A DNA stretch of 64,000 bases. Source: Brachionus manjavacas (lineage: Eukaryota; Rotifera; Eurotatoria; Ploima; Brachionidae). The DNA is taken from positions 1,674,001-1,738,000 of the forward strand of contig JAHQIY010000002.1 of assembly GCA_019054805.1 (NCBI GenBank), written 5' to 3'. The position numbers and the translations under genes are program-made. Every line of letters starts with the position of its first letter. Position 1 is the first letter of the stretch. Below, in pieces: positions 1 to 11,310 of the stretch. The notes beneath the pieces are model-generated. The model worked only from the letters and a program-made list of their open reading frames with translations. It was not told where the DNA came from and searched no databases.

Positions 1-668
1 AAAGAGCGGCTAAAGCATCTTTTACTCTTACTCGAATTACTTGGGTATGAGTTCCATGTTTATTAGATAACTCGCAAACAAAGTCACCTTTATCGTCTTC
101 AGTGGCTGCGTTAATGGTTAAAGTTGTTAAATTTTGCTCAGATTTTATTGAATATTTTTCTCCCTCAATAAGTTCAGTATCATTTTTTAACCATTTCCAA
201 GATAAATCATCGCCGTACAATGATTTACAGCTAAGCTCAATATTGCTACCTTCAGTGACTGTTTGCGATGGTTTTTCAGGTGCATAGATAAAAGGACTAA
301 CCAATTTTGTGATTTCAGCAACTTTTTTCTCACCTGATCTGCATAAATACTCTACTTCTCTAATATCCTCACTTCTGAGATCTCCTAGACTAAGTTTTTT
401 ATCTTCGAGCTTGACATTTTTGATATCTTCATCAAGCATTTCTTCAGTTCCATTTTCATAAACACGGTAATATTCAGCATCATCAAATTTCGAACAATCA
501 ATGGTCACGTTTTGTTTATATCTGAAAACAACTTCGATTTTTTCTACTTGATCATCATCACAGCCTAAAAATAAATATTAATTCAATATTTAAAAAGATA
601 ACAAGAAACTTACTAATTAAATTGATGGTACAAATAAATAAAAAAACTGATTTAAGTAAAAAATTCAT
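1..668 (-). CDS. Basigin/neuroplastin-like Ig-superfamily membrane protein, 5' part
   Basis: Two exons are visible. Exon 1 is 668-614, a 48-bp intron (613-565) follows, and exon 2 runs from 564 past the left edge of the window. Exon 1 encodes a hydrophobic signal peptide (MNFLLKSVFLFICTINLI). Exon 2 gives two Ig-like domains, each with its Cys pair: NVTIDCSK..EYLCRS, then IELSCKS..WKW..GDFVCELSN. The second matches the C2/I-set pattern with the Trp core. The last readable residues, VIRVRVKDALAAL, resemble the juxtamembrane stretch of basigin and neuroplastin just before their single membrane helix, which would lie outside the window. Family members chaperone monocarboxylate transporters and act in cell adhesion. 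Identification as basigin-like rests on the two-Ig layout plus this juxtamembrane motif; a generic Ig-domain adhesion protein is the alternative. The gene is cut by the window edge, not truncated in itself. Confidence 0.75.
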
Positions 669-3439
669 ATTTTCCTATAATTAGATAGCCCTATTATTAT
701 TTATCTAAAAAAATAAATCATTTAAAAAATTTGCTCTAAAGTCATGGTAAAAATGAGAAGCATCAACAAGGACACACATTGTCAATAAAAATGAAAAATT
801 TTTAAATTTAATAATAAGATATAAAGCTTCTAAAAATTTGAACTATCATTAAAATAAATTTTTTAATAATCTAAAATTCAGAACAACTTATGTTTAAACT
901 AAAGAAAAAATAAACCATATTTATTGGTAAATTGCTAATTAGATTTTTTTTTGGAAATCTTAAATTAAGAGATAAAGTAACAACGCTACCAAAATTATGA
1001 GGGAAAAAATAATTTTAACTTTAACTTATTTCGAAGATAATAATGTTCACAATAAAGAAAGTAGATAACTAAAATGAAAAATTATAATTTTATTTTGTCA
1101 GTGTTCAGCTTTTTTGGGGCAGAAATCACAAGAGCATGGTTGAGGAATTTAAATGACCCACAAAAACACCCTAATTGCGATGCAAAATATTTAAAAATTT
1201 TTGCAATCGATGAATAAAATTAAAAATGATGATAATAATTTATTAGTTTCATAAAATTTTGGGTGCTATATTTGCATATTTTTTTTTGCTAGTAAAAAAT
1301 TATGCTTTTCGCATTGTTTAAATTATGGAGCTAAATTTTTTGGAATAAAATTTATTTATTTTTAATTTATTTTTTAAACAAGAAAAATGCTTACTTGATT
1401 AACTGCTTACAAACTTATGATTATGTTGAGATTAAATATTTTAAATGAAAATTCATGCACTTATTTAGCAAAGATAATTTTTTGACTTAAGTTTTTTTTG
1501 TTGAATTCTTTTAATCTCCTTAATAAAAAAAAATCTTTCCTTCTTTGACTATTTAAATTAATATATTTGTGTGTAAAATTAAACAATGGGGAATTGGCAT
1601 GCATGCAAGAGAGATATAAAGAGAATCACTGAATAATTATTCTGAAGACTTTGTTCCAGAAAAAAAAACAAAGCATCTCTAAAATACTTAAATTATATCG
1701 TATTCAACCAGCTTTTAAAGAAATTGTTTGACTGAATGAAAACCTTATCTTTTTTTACCGATAAATTAGCATTGTTAAGAAAAACCTTTGAATTTTCTCC
1801 AAAATTCAATGATTTCCATTTATGAAATTTTAGTTAAATTTAATGAGAAAAATATTTGAAGTCTCAAAAAAACTTTAATTTTTAGATTAAAAATACAAAA
1901 TATTTTTTTCAACAAAATTAAAAAAAACGAATAGAAAATAATGACGTCAAACTTTCAGTTCATTTAATATATTTTAATTATAAACGACTGAAGCAAATCA
2001 TAACGACTCATTTAGAATGTTTGAATTAAAAAAAAAATTTATAAATACAAATTAAAATTTTATTCAATTTATTATTATTTTATTACTATTTATCCAAACT
2101 TTTAGTATCATAGACAACATTAAAAAAAAGATTTAACTTTTTAGTTATAGTAAAAAGTATTTAAACATAATTTATTTCCTAATTAAAAAAAATTTTCAAT
2201 TTCTGTTCAATTTACTTTTTCTTTGTTAAAAAGAAGATAAAAAAGCAAGTTTTTTATAATTTTAGAAAAAAAATATCTTCAAACTAAAAAATTATATTAT
2301 TTTACAATTTTTATAAGAAGATATAATGTTTTATATTAAAGAAAATTCTTAATCCTATATAAGAGAATAATTGGTCCATGGTCTTCTTTTTTCTCAATTT
2401 ATGAAAATATAATTAATTCTAGAAAAATTTTAAAAATCTTAAATTCGCTTAACAATCAAAAACCGGAGGGATTTTTCGACCCTTTTTGGTACTTCTTTTG
2501 CTTGTTGTTCCAAAAATTTAATCTTTGAAAATTTTTTTTGTTCCATCAAAACTATAATCAAAAAAATGTTATAATTAATTAATTTTGATTACAAAAAAAA
2601 TTTTATTTTCATGCTACAAAAAAGTATATGTTAAATCCGGAGAGGAGTTTTTTGAACCCTTCATAAATATTGTCTTTTTTTTTGTAAGTAAATTAAAGAC
2701 ATGGGTATTTATGCTTTTAATCAACCTTATACTGAATATGATTCAGATAAAGACTCAGATAATAAATAACCTGAATAAGAAGAAAATAATAATGAAAAAA
2801 CTTCCGAATGAATGACGGAGAAGAGACAAGTCTCAGAGAAAAAATAAATTTATAATGAAAGAGTTAAGCCAACAAGCTATGCTTAGTATAAAAAAATGAG
2901 ACCAAACAGTCGGCATTTTGACTTGTTCATGATAAATTTTTATTGAATTGTAACAATGATAACCCGAAATCTGTAGATCCTAAACTTTCATTTATAAAGG
3001 AGATACATCAGCTTTATCGTGGTTTATTATACAAGAGGCGTTTATATGCCAATATGTTCTTCTCAAAGCCATGTGGTCAAAAATTTGGTCATAGGGTCAA
3101 GCTCGATTTTTTTCCATTACGGTAGCAAGTTTACTTGTGATTAGGATCAAATGTAAGTTACATTTGGTACTTGGTTTTTAAATCGTTCTTTAAAAATTGT
3201 TAAGAACCAGTAATACGAAATTAAAAAAAAAATTTAACAAATATTTTTTTTCTGTATTTATATCAAATTTTTTTTATAGACAATTTTTTCTTAAAAATAG
3301 TCAATTTTTGTTTTAAATCAAAACCATATTAATAAAAAAACATTTATTTTTACATTCAGTAAATTTTCTTACATATTTGAGAAATTAAATAAAATCTAAT
3401 GATACAAAAATGATAAAGTTTAAATTTAAGATAGTAGTA
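669..3439. other. AT-rich intergenic stretch
   Basis: No convincing gene is visible. The sequence is dominated by A/T runs and short homopolymers. Two imperfect copies of a short motif (CCGGAG followed by GGATTTTTCG or GGAGTTTTTTGAACCC) occur near 2463 and 2637, suggesting a diverged repeat. Open frames at 2585-2815 and 2943-3125 have no recognisable domain and are A/T-driven; I do not call them genes. Confidence 0.5.
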
Positions 3440-3720
3440 GTAAATAATACTGCGACTCTTTCGGGTAAAGCGTCTTCGAAGCTATGGCAGTAAATTAGAC
3501 TGTTTCATCAGCCATTTGTCCATGTTAATTTTGAAGCTATTAATTGATTCAGAATTGACGATGTACTGAGGAAGACTATTCCAAACATTAACTATTTGGT
3601 TTGTTAAGAAATGATATCTTTGCATACAATTCTTCACAAAATATTTGTGAGTTTCATTCCTGAACATCAGCGAAATTATATCTATACTAGAAGCACCAAC
3701 GAGATAAAAATAAAATTTTT
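3440..3720 (-). mobile_element. LINE (CR1/L2-like) 3'-end remnant
   Basis: On the minus strand 3667-3482 encodes a stretch ending with HFLTNQIVNVWNSLPQYIV and then SESINSFKINMDKW. This is the typical C-terminus of non-LTR retrotransposon ORF2, also seen here as FTNRVVKGWNKLP at 25.1 kb and FTNRIVNEWNALP at 31.3 kb. The stop codon is followed by a short 3' UTR containing TGCCATAGCTTCGAAG and a (TATTACTAC)-like microsatellite tail. Only the last ~80 codons survive, so it is a dead 3' fragment, as expected from 5' truncation or decay. Confidence 0.75.
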
Positions 3721-4663
3721 ATTTACAATTTTAAATAAGTTTGGTAAAAATTATTTTAAAAATAAAAAAAATAACGAAATTCTAAGTTTGAAGAAACGGT
3801 TGCTTTAAAAGCATTTTTATATTTTTGATATAAATTATACTATTAGTTTTAGACCAAATTTTAAAAAATTAGATAAAATAAAGATGTGTCAAAAAATTTT
3901 TATAAGAGCAAAATATTGAACTTTTATCTTTGACAGCCTAGACCTGAATTGCATTAAAAATTATTTATTATTTTTTTATTTTATGTTGCTTGATTGCTAA
4001 GCAGGAAGATCATTGAATGAACTGAAGAAAATTGTCCAAAATAATTAGCTAATTTCATTTTATTTTTTTGATGTTCTATCATCCACTTAATTGTATTTTT
4101 TATATTTTATAGATTAAGGAGTTTTTTTTGTTTTTAACAAAATTTTTTATTAACCTTATTAAATTTTTAAAAAATTACAGCAAATATTAACCAACTTAAA
4201 GAAAATCTTAATATTAATCTGATTTGTAATGATGGTATAACTGATTCAATTTGGCTATGTCTTTGCAATTTAAAATTTAAACATTACGGAACTCTCTTAA
4301 ATGAGCTATTCAAAATAAAAGAAATTCTTGAATTTTGGTCCAAGTTTTCTTTCTTTCTAACTTTCATGTATTTTTCTATTTTTGAACAAACGTTCCTTTT
4401 TTATTTTTTAAATTTGGTTTTAAATTAATAACAAATAATAAAATATTATTTTGGTAAAAAAAATAATCTAATTGATAAACACTTACATGAAACAAATTTA
4501 AAAAAATGATTTTTAAAATTTATTTAGTAAAAATAATTCGATTTTCGATTAAAAAAATAATTAATAATCAAATTTTTAAAATTTTGATTAATGAACATTG
4601 GCTAAAATTCGTGCATCTCTAAAAACATTTTGATTAAAAATATTTGTAAAAAAATTTAAAAAA
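3721..4663. other. AT-rich spacer, no gene seen
   Basis: Long A/T runs and no coding signal on either strand. It separates the LINE remnant from the 3' end of the mucin-like chitin-binding gene. Confidence 0.5.
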
Positions 4664-7470
4664 CTAATTATGTCTTGGAATTGGCTCAAAGTTAAAGTTG
4701 CCAAAACTTTCGATTTTTGGAACTTGGGTATTTAATTGATTAAATTTTGAAAAACGAGTTGTTGTTTTAATTTTGACAGTCTCGAATATCGGGAAAGCAT
4801 TTGCCGTGAATGTCGATCTTGTGGTGGCCTTTTCATCATCATTCATAAAACTTATCGGTTCAAAGGATGTAGTAGCTGGAGCAGTTGATGCAGAGAAAAC
4901 TTTTTTATTTAGCATTTTTCTTCGTAGTGATTGTTTTGAAGAGGGCACCTCATCAACCGGCTCAATCTCATCAAATGATAGAAAATCCGAGTTAGTGAGT
5001 GTTCGAGAAAATTGAGTGGTTGAAGTGACTGGAGCTTCTGTGGTTGATTTAGTGAAAAATTTTTGCTTAAATTTTTTTTTTGGTACTTGAGAAACATCGT
5101 TTGATGTCTCTTCGGCCATATCAAATGAAGGGAAATTTAAGCCTTCATTATTGCTTTCCATTACTTGGACAGTACTTATTGGAATTTCGGGGGTTGATTT
5201 GGTCAAAAATTTTTTCTCAAATTTTTTTCTCCTAAGAGAATTTCTTGAAAAATCAATTTCATCAAATGGTTCGCTTTCTACATCAAATGAAAGGAACTTT
5301 GTAGTGCTTCTGGTGGTCTCCGATGCGAGTGTATTTTTTGAAAAGTCTTCATTTGGATGATTAACATTTGTTAATGCTTTTTCATTCAAATTAGTCAATT
5401 TTTCAGGCTCATCAAAATGAATACTTGATTCAAACATATTGTTTTCTGATTGTGATAAGATGGGCATTTCAGTTGTTGTTTTTATCCTTAGCTTTTTGAA
5501 TAACTTTTTTCTTAATGGTATGCGAGTGGTAGTCTCTATTTCTTCATTCATAAAATCAAAAGTTGGTAATGCTGACGAGGCAAATGTTAAGTCATCAAAA
5601 TCTTCATCAAATAGTGTAGGATTTGTTGTGGTAGTTGTTGTTGAAGGAGTGGTAGTTGTAGTTGTGGTGGTAGTTGTGGTGGTAGTTGTGGTGGTAGTGA
5701 AAATTGTAGTGAAAGTTGTAGTTGAAATTGTTGTTGGAATCATAGTTGTAGTTGTGATTTTTTGTGGTCTTTTTCTTAGATGCTTGCTTCTTTTAGTAGT
5801 TGTAGTAGCTTCTTCTTCTTCGTAATCATAATAATCTTCAGTAGATGGTATAGTGGTTTGAAATTTTTCTATATGATTTTTATTATCAGCATTCATTCTA
5901 GGATTTTTTAGTTGCGTGGAAGAACCAAATTCAGCATTTTTGGTAGATAAGAAAGACTTTCGGTTAAATAGCATATCTGGATTATTTTTTACAGCTGGTT
6001 CATTTTGAAGAATCGGATTTCTTAATATTTTTTCGAATATCATATTATTGACAACTGTTGTTTCACGAGAAGTGGTGGATGTTGTAACTGAAGGGGTCGT
6101 AGCTTCTTCATAGTCATAATCATAATCAACACTTTGGGTTGTTGATGCTTTAGTTGTGGTAGTTGTAGTTTTAGTATGATGCGGTCTGATTCTCGGCCTT
6201 GAAGTGGTCGTAACTTCTTCATAGTCATAATCATAATCAACACTTTGGCTTTTTGATGCTCTTGTTGTGGTAGTTGTAGTGAATTTCTGTTCTGGTTTGA
6301 TAGAATCTTTTTGTTCCATGTTCGTTTGAGTTTTGGTTTGTTTTTGGAACAAAGAATTTAAATCACTGGCACTAATTTTTACTTTTTTGTCATCAATGGT
6401 TTTTTTTGGGAAAGCTACGGTCGGTATCAATGCAATATTTGAAATTTGTGTAGTTTGAACAAAACCATTTTCATCATTACTCTTAAATAGATTATTTTTG
6501 TCAACTTCTTCAAAGATAAAATTGTTGACGACAGTTTCTTTTGGTCTATTTAACCTGCTTTCTTGCTGAACAACATTAGTAGCCACAGTTTTACTATTAG
6601 CTCCATTAAATTCCAAAAGTGAAGCAGTAGTTTCTTTTTGTACAATACTTGTCTGCGTTGTTGGTTTAAAGCTAATGAACTCTTTATCGGTGCTTTTTTT
6701 AGTGGTGCTTGTTGCTTCGGTAAATTGTTGCCTACCAAGCTCAGTAACCACTTCAAAAGGAGTGAAAGTTGTTGATTGAGTTGCAACTGGTGTCACATCT
6801 TTTAAATTAAAATTGCTAAACTCCAAAGATTGTGTAGCAGTGGTAGAAGTGACCGGAGTACCAGTGGTTGTAGATTTCTCTTGGGTTGTTGTTTGAGCAT
6901 TTACAGTCTCAAAAATCAAATTGTTAGAATTTGTTGTAGTGAAAAATTGTTTTGATGATTCGGTAGCACTTGCAAAAGTAACAATAGGTGAAAAAGGTGT
7001 TGATGCTTGGAATTTAGCGCTTCCAAAATTTAAATTGCTGAACTCTAATGAATGATCAGTGGAGGGAAAAGTGAATTGTGTGGTTGTCGTAATTGGCTCG
7101 GATGTGGTCGTGTGGACAGTTTGACTTCCAAAATTCAAATTGCTAAACTCAGCTTGAGAATTAGGGGACGCAGTTGCTTGCACTGTTGCATCTGCTACTC
7201 CGGCGATACTAGGCCAATCACATATATTTACATCGGCATTGAATACAAGGCCTGGTGGACAACTCTGGCTGAATGCGACATCAAGATGGCATTTTAAAAA
7301 CTTTGAATTATCATTCGGATCTGCTGAAATACCTCCAGTACCATCAACACAAGGATCTGTAAAAAACTGAATTAATTCTTGTTTTAGATTTAGATTCAAA
7401 TCTTACTTCCGGCTGGTGCCGACTTGCAGTAAGCCAGTAAAATAGACAAGAAAAAAAATCTTGCTATCAT
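4664..7470 (-). CDS. Secreted mucin-like protein with one N-terminal chitin-binding type-2 domain
   Basis: Exon 1 (7470-7407) encodes a signal peptide, MIARFFFLSILLAYCKSAPA. A 50-bp intron (7406-7357) follows, then one long exon (7356-4664) ending in TAG, about 918 aa in total. Residues ~22-75 form a peritrophin-A/CBM14 domain (PCVDGTGG..FLKCHLD..CPPGLVF..NICDW). The rest is low-complexity Thr/Ser-rich sequence with a pure poly-Thr run, typical of O-glycosylated mucin stretches. It also carries internal repeats: EFSNLNFGS (three variants), SVDYDYDYEE (two to three), VVNNFIFE/VVNNMIFE, and a basic cassette of the type SLRRKKFEKKFLTKST seen four times. Such proteins bind chitin in gut linings, cuticles or egg shells. 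A TATA box lies upstream at 7587-7594. Together with the small paralogue at 8.1 kb it forms a tandem pair on the same strand. The exact role is unknown. Confidence 0.85.
5640..5760 (-). repeat. Thr-codon microsatellite inside the mucin-like gene
   Basis: GTGGTAGTT-type repeats (ACC/ACT/ACA codons on the minus strand) encode an almost pure poly-threonine tract followed by PSTTTTTT. The stretch is likely length-polymorphic through replication slippage and is typical of mucin domains. Confidence 0.8.
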
Positions 7471-7586
7471 TTTTAAAAAAATTTTAAAACTCCTAAAATG
7501 AATTTTTGAAAAAAATTAAAAGCTTAAATCACGATTGTCGAGAGTCTTAGTCAATTGTGTAAGATTTAGTTTTGATAAAAAGCGTG

Positions 7587-7594
7587 CTTATATA
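7587..7594 (-). promoter_or_regulatory. Probable TATA box of the mucin-like chitin-binding gene
   Basis: Reads TATATAAG on the minus strand, about 117 bp upstream of the ATG at 7470, leaving room for a short 5' UTR. The position fits a core promoter; no other core element was assessed. Confidence 0.5.
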
Positions 7595-8121
7595 CGCATT
7601 ATCAAGAAACAATCTTATGTTGTCATTGGCTTAGCACTAAGAATATCGAACCAGTGGAGACTTTCAAAAAAAGTCTTAAAATAACTCAAAAAAACTAAAA
7701 ACGTTGAGAAACATAAAATTGTTATCGATTGTCTAATCTCAACAGCTAATTGAAATTCAATAGTTTAAAATTTATTAAATTAATAAAGATTGAATTATTT
7801 TTTCAATTAATTTATTTATTAGTTTATGTGTGTCGAGAAAAAACTCCTTCAAATTAGAAAATTCTATCAATTAATACTTTAACATTTTTATTTATCTAAA
7901 TTTTATTAGATTAAAATAAGAACATTGCTATTTGAATATTAATTTTAGTAAAATAGGGATTTAGAACTTTTAATAAATTATAAAAAAGAAATTATTTAGT
8001 TTAAATCATTTATTTAGATTGTAATTTTGAAATTTAAAAATCATTATTTATTAAAAATTTATCGATCGATTAAAAAATTAATTGAATTGTTCATATACAA
8101 TTTTTTAGAATAAAATCCAGG
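7595..8121. other. Spacer between the two chitin-binding genes
   Basis: AT-rich sequence holding the promoter region of the upstream gene and the 3' flank of the small chitin-binding gene; no additional coding signal. Confidence 0.5.
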
Positions 8122-8127
8122 TTTATT
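8122..8127 (-). terminator. Polyadenylation signal overlapping the stop codon
   Basis: AATAAA on the minus strand shares its bases with the TAA stop of the small chitin-binding gene (CAATAAACC), predicting a very short 3' UTR. Confidence 0.5.
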
Positions 8128-8464
8128 GATCAAATCCATTTTGTTCTTGTGTATTTTCGGCAATTGGTTTGACTCGCACCAAAACTGGTCTGTGCTTTAC
8201 AACTTCGTTACTTGGTGTAGTCGATTTAGAAACAACACTCCAATCGCAAATTTCCAATGTTGGGTTATAGAACAAATCATCTGGGCAAGTTTCTACCCAC
8301 AAGGTGTCTTGGGTCTCGCATCTTAAAAATTTATGACTATCAGTCGGGTGGGGCAGAATGGTTCCTTTGCTTCTGCCTTGACATGGGGATACACTGGTTC
8401 CATCTTCAACGGGGGCGGCAAACGACAAAGCAATCAATGAAACTACCAAAATAAGCTTGAACAT
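8123..8464 (-). CDS. Small secreted chitin-binding type-2 (peritrophin-A) protein
   Basis: An intact single-exon ORF of 113 aa. Residues 1-17 are a signal peptide (MFKLILVVSLIALSFAA). Residues ~28-75 form a CBM14 domain with the expected Cys spacing and aromatic core (SPCQGR..FLRCE..ETCPDDLFYNPTLEICDW). It is followed by a short polar tail. The N-terminal half is clearly related to that of the large mucin-like gene just downstream on the same strand: both have PC..G..I..P.DSHKFL/NSKFL and CPP/CPD..F..ICDW. The two probably arose by tandem duplication. Members bind chitin in extracellular matrices such as the peritrophic lining or cuticle. Unlike the larger paralogue there is no Thr-rich region. 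A TATA box lies 85 bp upstream and the polyadenylation signal overlaps the stop codon. Confidence 0.9.
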   Translation of the reverse strand: MFKLILVVSLIALSFAAPVEDGTSVSPCQGRSKGTILPHPTDSHKFLRCETQDTLWVETCPDDLFYNPTLEICDWSVVSKSTTPSNEVVKHRPVLVRVKPIAENTQEQNGFDQ

Positions 8465-8548
8465 TTTTATTTAAGCTTTGAAAATTTTTAAGATTGTATT
8501 TCCAAGAAAATTGAATTGAAATTAAAATTAAAATATTTAAATGCCAAA

Positions 8549-8556
8549 TTTATAAA
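8549..8556 (-). promoter_or_regulatory. Probable TATA box of the small chitin-binding gene
   Basis: TTTATAAA on the minus strand, 85 bp upstream of the ATG at 8464; position and sequence fit a core promoter. Confidence 0.4.
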
Positions 8557-11310
8557 GTTTGAAGACCAACTTTATCAATGCTTATATTAGATGAGTTTAA
8601 AATTATGGCAATGGCGTTCACTATTTGTTTAACTGCATCCAAAAATCTTTTATATTCTTCAAATCTAGTATAATTTCTCTTTTTAAATCATTCAAAATGG
8701 TTTTTGGATTTTATTTGAACAAAAAATCACATCTATTCTTTGATGGATCATGAATAAAACATGTGCCATTAGTTAATTTTTTTATAAATTTCTTGATAAT
8801 CTTTTGTTTAACTTCTTTTATTTGAATAATTTATAATAAAAATCTTAAAATTTATTTTCTGAGTTAAATCATATCAAGCTTTTATAAATTATAATTTCGG
8901 ACGCCAAACCACTATTTTGAAAATTAATAATCTCTTAAATAACATTCGTAAAGACCAAAAAATAGGGAATTTTTTCTTAAGGCAGTTTGTTTGCGCGGGA
9001 TTATTTAATTGATTGCTTTTAAACTATTAAAAAAACAATTCCGAATGAACAATTTACTAATTTTTTTTTCCTGATGTATTTTTAGTTGATTCAACTAGTA
9101 TCTGAATCAGCAGCAGATTGGCAAAATAAGAACTGAATGTAATAAATCATTTGAGCCTAAATAAAGTCTTCAATCTTTCCTAAATAATGAATAATAACTT
9201 TTTTAATTATTAAAACTTTCCTTGAACAAATTATATTAAAAACTCTTTAACTTTATTTAACACGACAAGTTTAGTATACAGTCTCACCAAATATGCAAGA
9301 AAAAAGAAAAATTTTTCTTTGCTCATATAAGCATCTTCTACTTAAAACAGTTCGAGATCAATTTCTTGTTTTGATAAAGTATAGACTTTTCTCTAAATTG
9401 TTCTATTAAATTTTTAGATAACATCATGAGCTAAAAATCAATCTAAAGGATTTTTGTTAATTAAAAAATTCAATTTAGCATGATTTTTAATAGGAAATGT
9501 TTGAACTGAAAGATGCTCAAAAAAATAAAAATTCAACTTGTAGATTAAATTTTGTTTCCCAAATCAATACTCATGACAAATCTAATAACAAATTTTCGTC
9601 TAACCGAATAGGAAAATATCAAGATTAAATCAACACAATTTCTAAATCGAACAAAAATTTTATTATAAAATCTAGTGTTTAATTTATAAAAGTTTAATAA
9701 GCAACCGACTGAGTTCACATTTAAAACAGCCTTTAAAAACTTAAGCGATATATTTTTTTTAACAAGACTTAAAACATTTTCAAGTTCAGATTAATTCTTA
9801 ATAATAATAATTAATATGCATCCCATCGATGCAATTAATTCACAATTTTATAAATTTTAATTTTAATCTACTTAATAGTTTCCTCGATTTTCATCAAATT
9901 AAAGGTTATGCAACCACATTAATTTGTAATTAAGATTAAATTTATCTTTTAAAAAATGATGCAAACAAGCAATCAAGATCAGGGCTTAACTTTGTGATAT
10001 TGGCAATCGAAATAATTAAATTTTGGCAGATATTTTTTAATAAATAAACAAGAAAGTGGTCTACTTAGACTTAATTAACCAAATAAACGATTACCTAATC
10101 TTTAAATTTGAAATTAAAGTAAAAGGATTTGGGTTTGTTTAGCGTTAAAAGGTAATTGAAATAGTAATCTGGGCTGCATTTGAGGGAACAATTGGCGTAA
10201 AGTAAATGGTTATGTTTAGCATGTATGTTTATGTAAATATCTAATAACTTAAAGCATGTAATAAATCAAATATTTATCATTCAATTCTTAATAGCTTTGA
10301 TGCTCATTTTTTTAAACCTTACGAATTATTTCTATTAAATATTCATTTTGCTAAATAACTTCTTTTCTCAAGCTCGAAAATCCAAAAGCTTGGATTTATA
10401 TTTAATAAATTTTTTTTTTTAATTATTTTTTTAAACATCTAAAAATAAAATTTAGCTTCGAATATTAATTACCGTCAATAAATTTTGTACTGCTATCAAC
10501 GCTGAGTATTATTTCTAAAAAAAAAGAAAAGCTTATTACAAATAAGTAGTCGTAGAGCAAATGTTGTCGAAAATTTAAAAAAAAAATTTTTTCATAATCT
10601 TGTAAACAATAAAGATGCCAGTCAGAGATTTTGTAATTTTTTTACCTCAGTTCAAGCATTGTTTTATATTTTTTTGGAGCCAAAATTTATTTTTCTTCAT
10701 TTATTATTTTATTTTAGCAATAAAAACAATAAGAGATGAATAGAAAAATTTCCACTTTAACTTACAATCAATACCTTACAAAAATGAAAATATTAAATAT
10801 ATTAATGAAATTTATTTGTTGGTTAGAAAATTAAACATCAGAAAACGGAAAAAAATCTTGTTCTTGATTGATTTAATATTTGGCAATAATTAAAATCCAA
10901 AGTTTGTTCCGTTATTGATATTTTTTCTCGATGCACAAACAACAAGTCTTAGGCATAGCCATTTTTTCCATATTAAATAGTTGATAATTGATAGTCGTGA
11001 TTAAAGTAAATTTATTTCAAATTTGCAATCATTCTATTTGGAACTTTTTATTTTTTTCAAATTGTTTGTTCTTATTTCAATTTTTTTCTACTTATTTGTT
11101 TCGAGTTGTTTTTTTAGTAGATATATATCTAGCTAAATTAACTCGATAATCTATTATTGCATTGATTAACAGTGAATTTTTCACTCAATATAAAAAATCT
11201 TATTTGGTTTTATAGAACGAACTTAACAAATACAATTTGGCTTTCAAGGCTTTTCTTAGCTTTCAGGTTTTTTCTTGCAATAAGATGCGCCATTTTGAAC
11301 AAAATCCACA
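8557..11310. other. Intergenic region upstream of the muscarinic receptor
   Basis: About 2.7 kb of AT-rich sequence with no recognisable gene. The last part (about 11.1-11.3 kb) presumably contains the 5' UTR and promoter of the receptor gene. A possible tiny plus-strand exon-like piece follows an acceptor-like TTTTTAG near 9087, but with no partner exon I do not call it. Confidence 0.5.

Noticed and set aside
2585-3125. Two small plus-strand frames (76 and 60 codons)
   Set aside because: A/T-driven composition, no ATG at the proposed start of the first, no similarity recognised.
4773-5360. Plus-strand frames overlapping the mucin-like gene
   Set aside because: Antisense shadows of a Thr/Ser-rich coding region; no domains.
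5439-5825. 128-codon Val-rich frame on the plus strand
   Set aside because: It is the reverse complement of the poly-Thr codons of the mucin-like gene (GTG/GTA/GTT runs).
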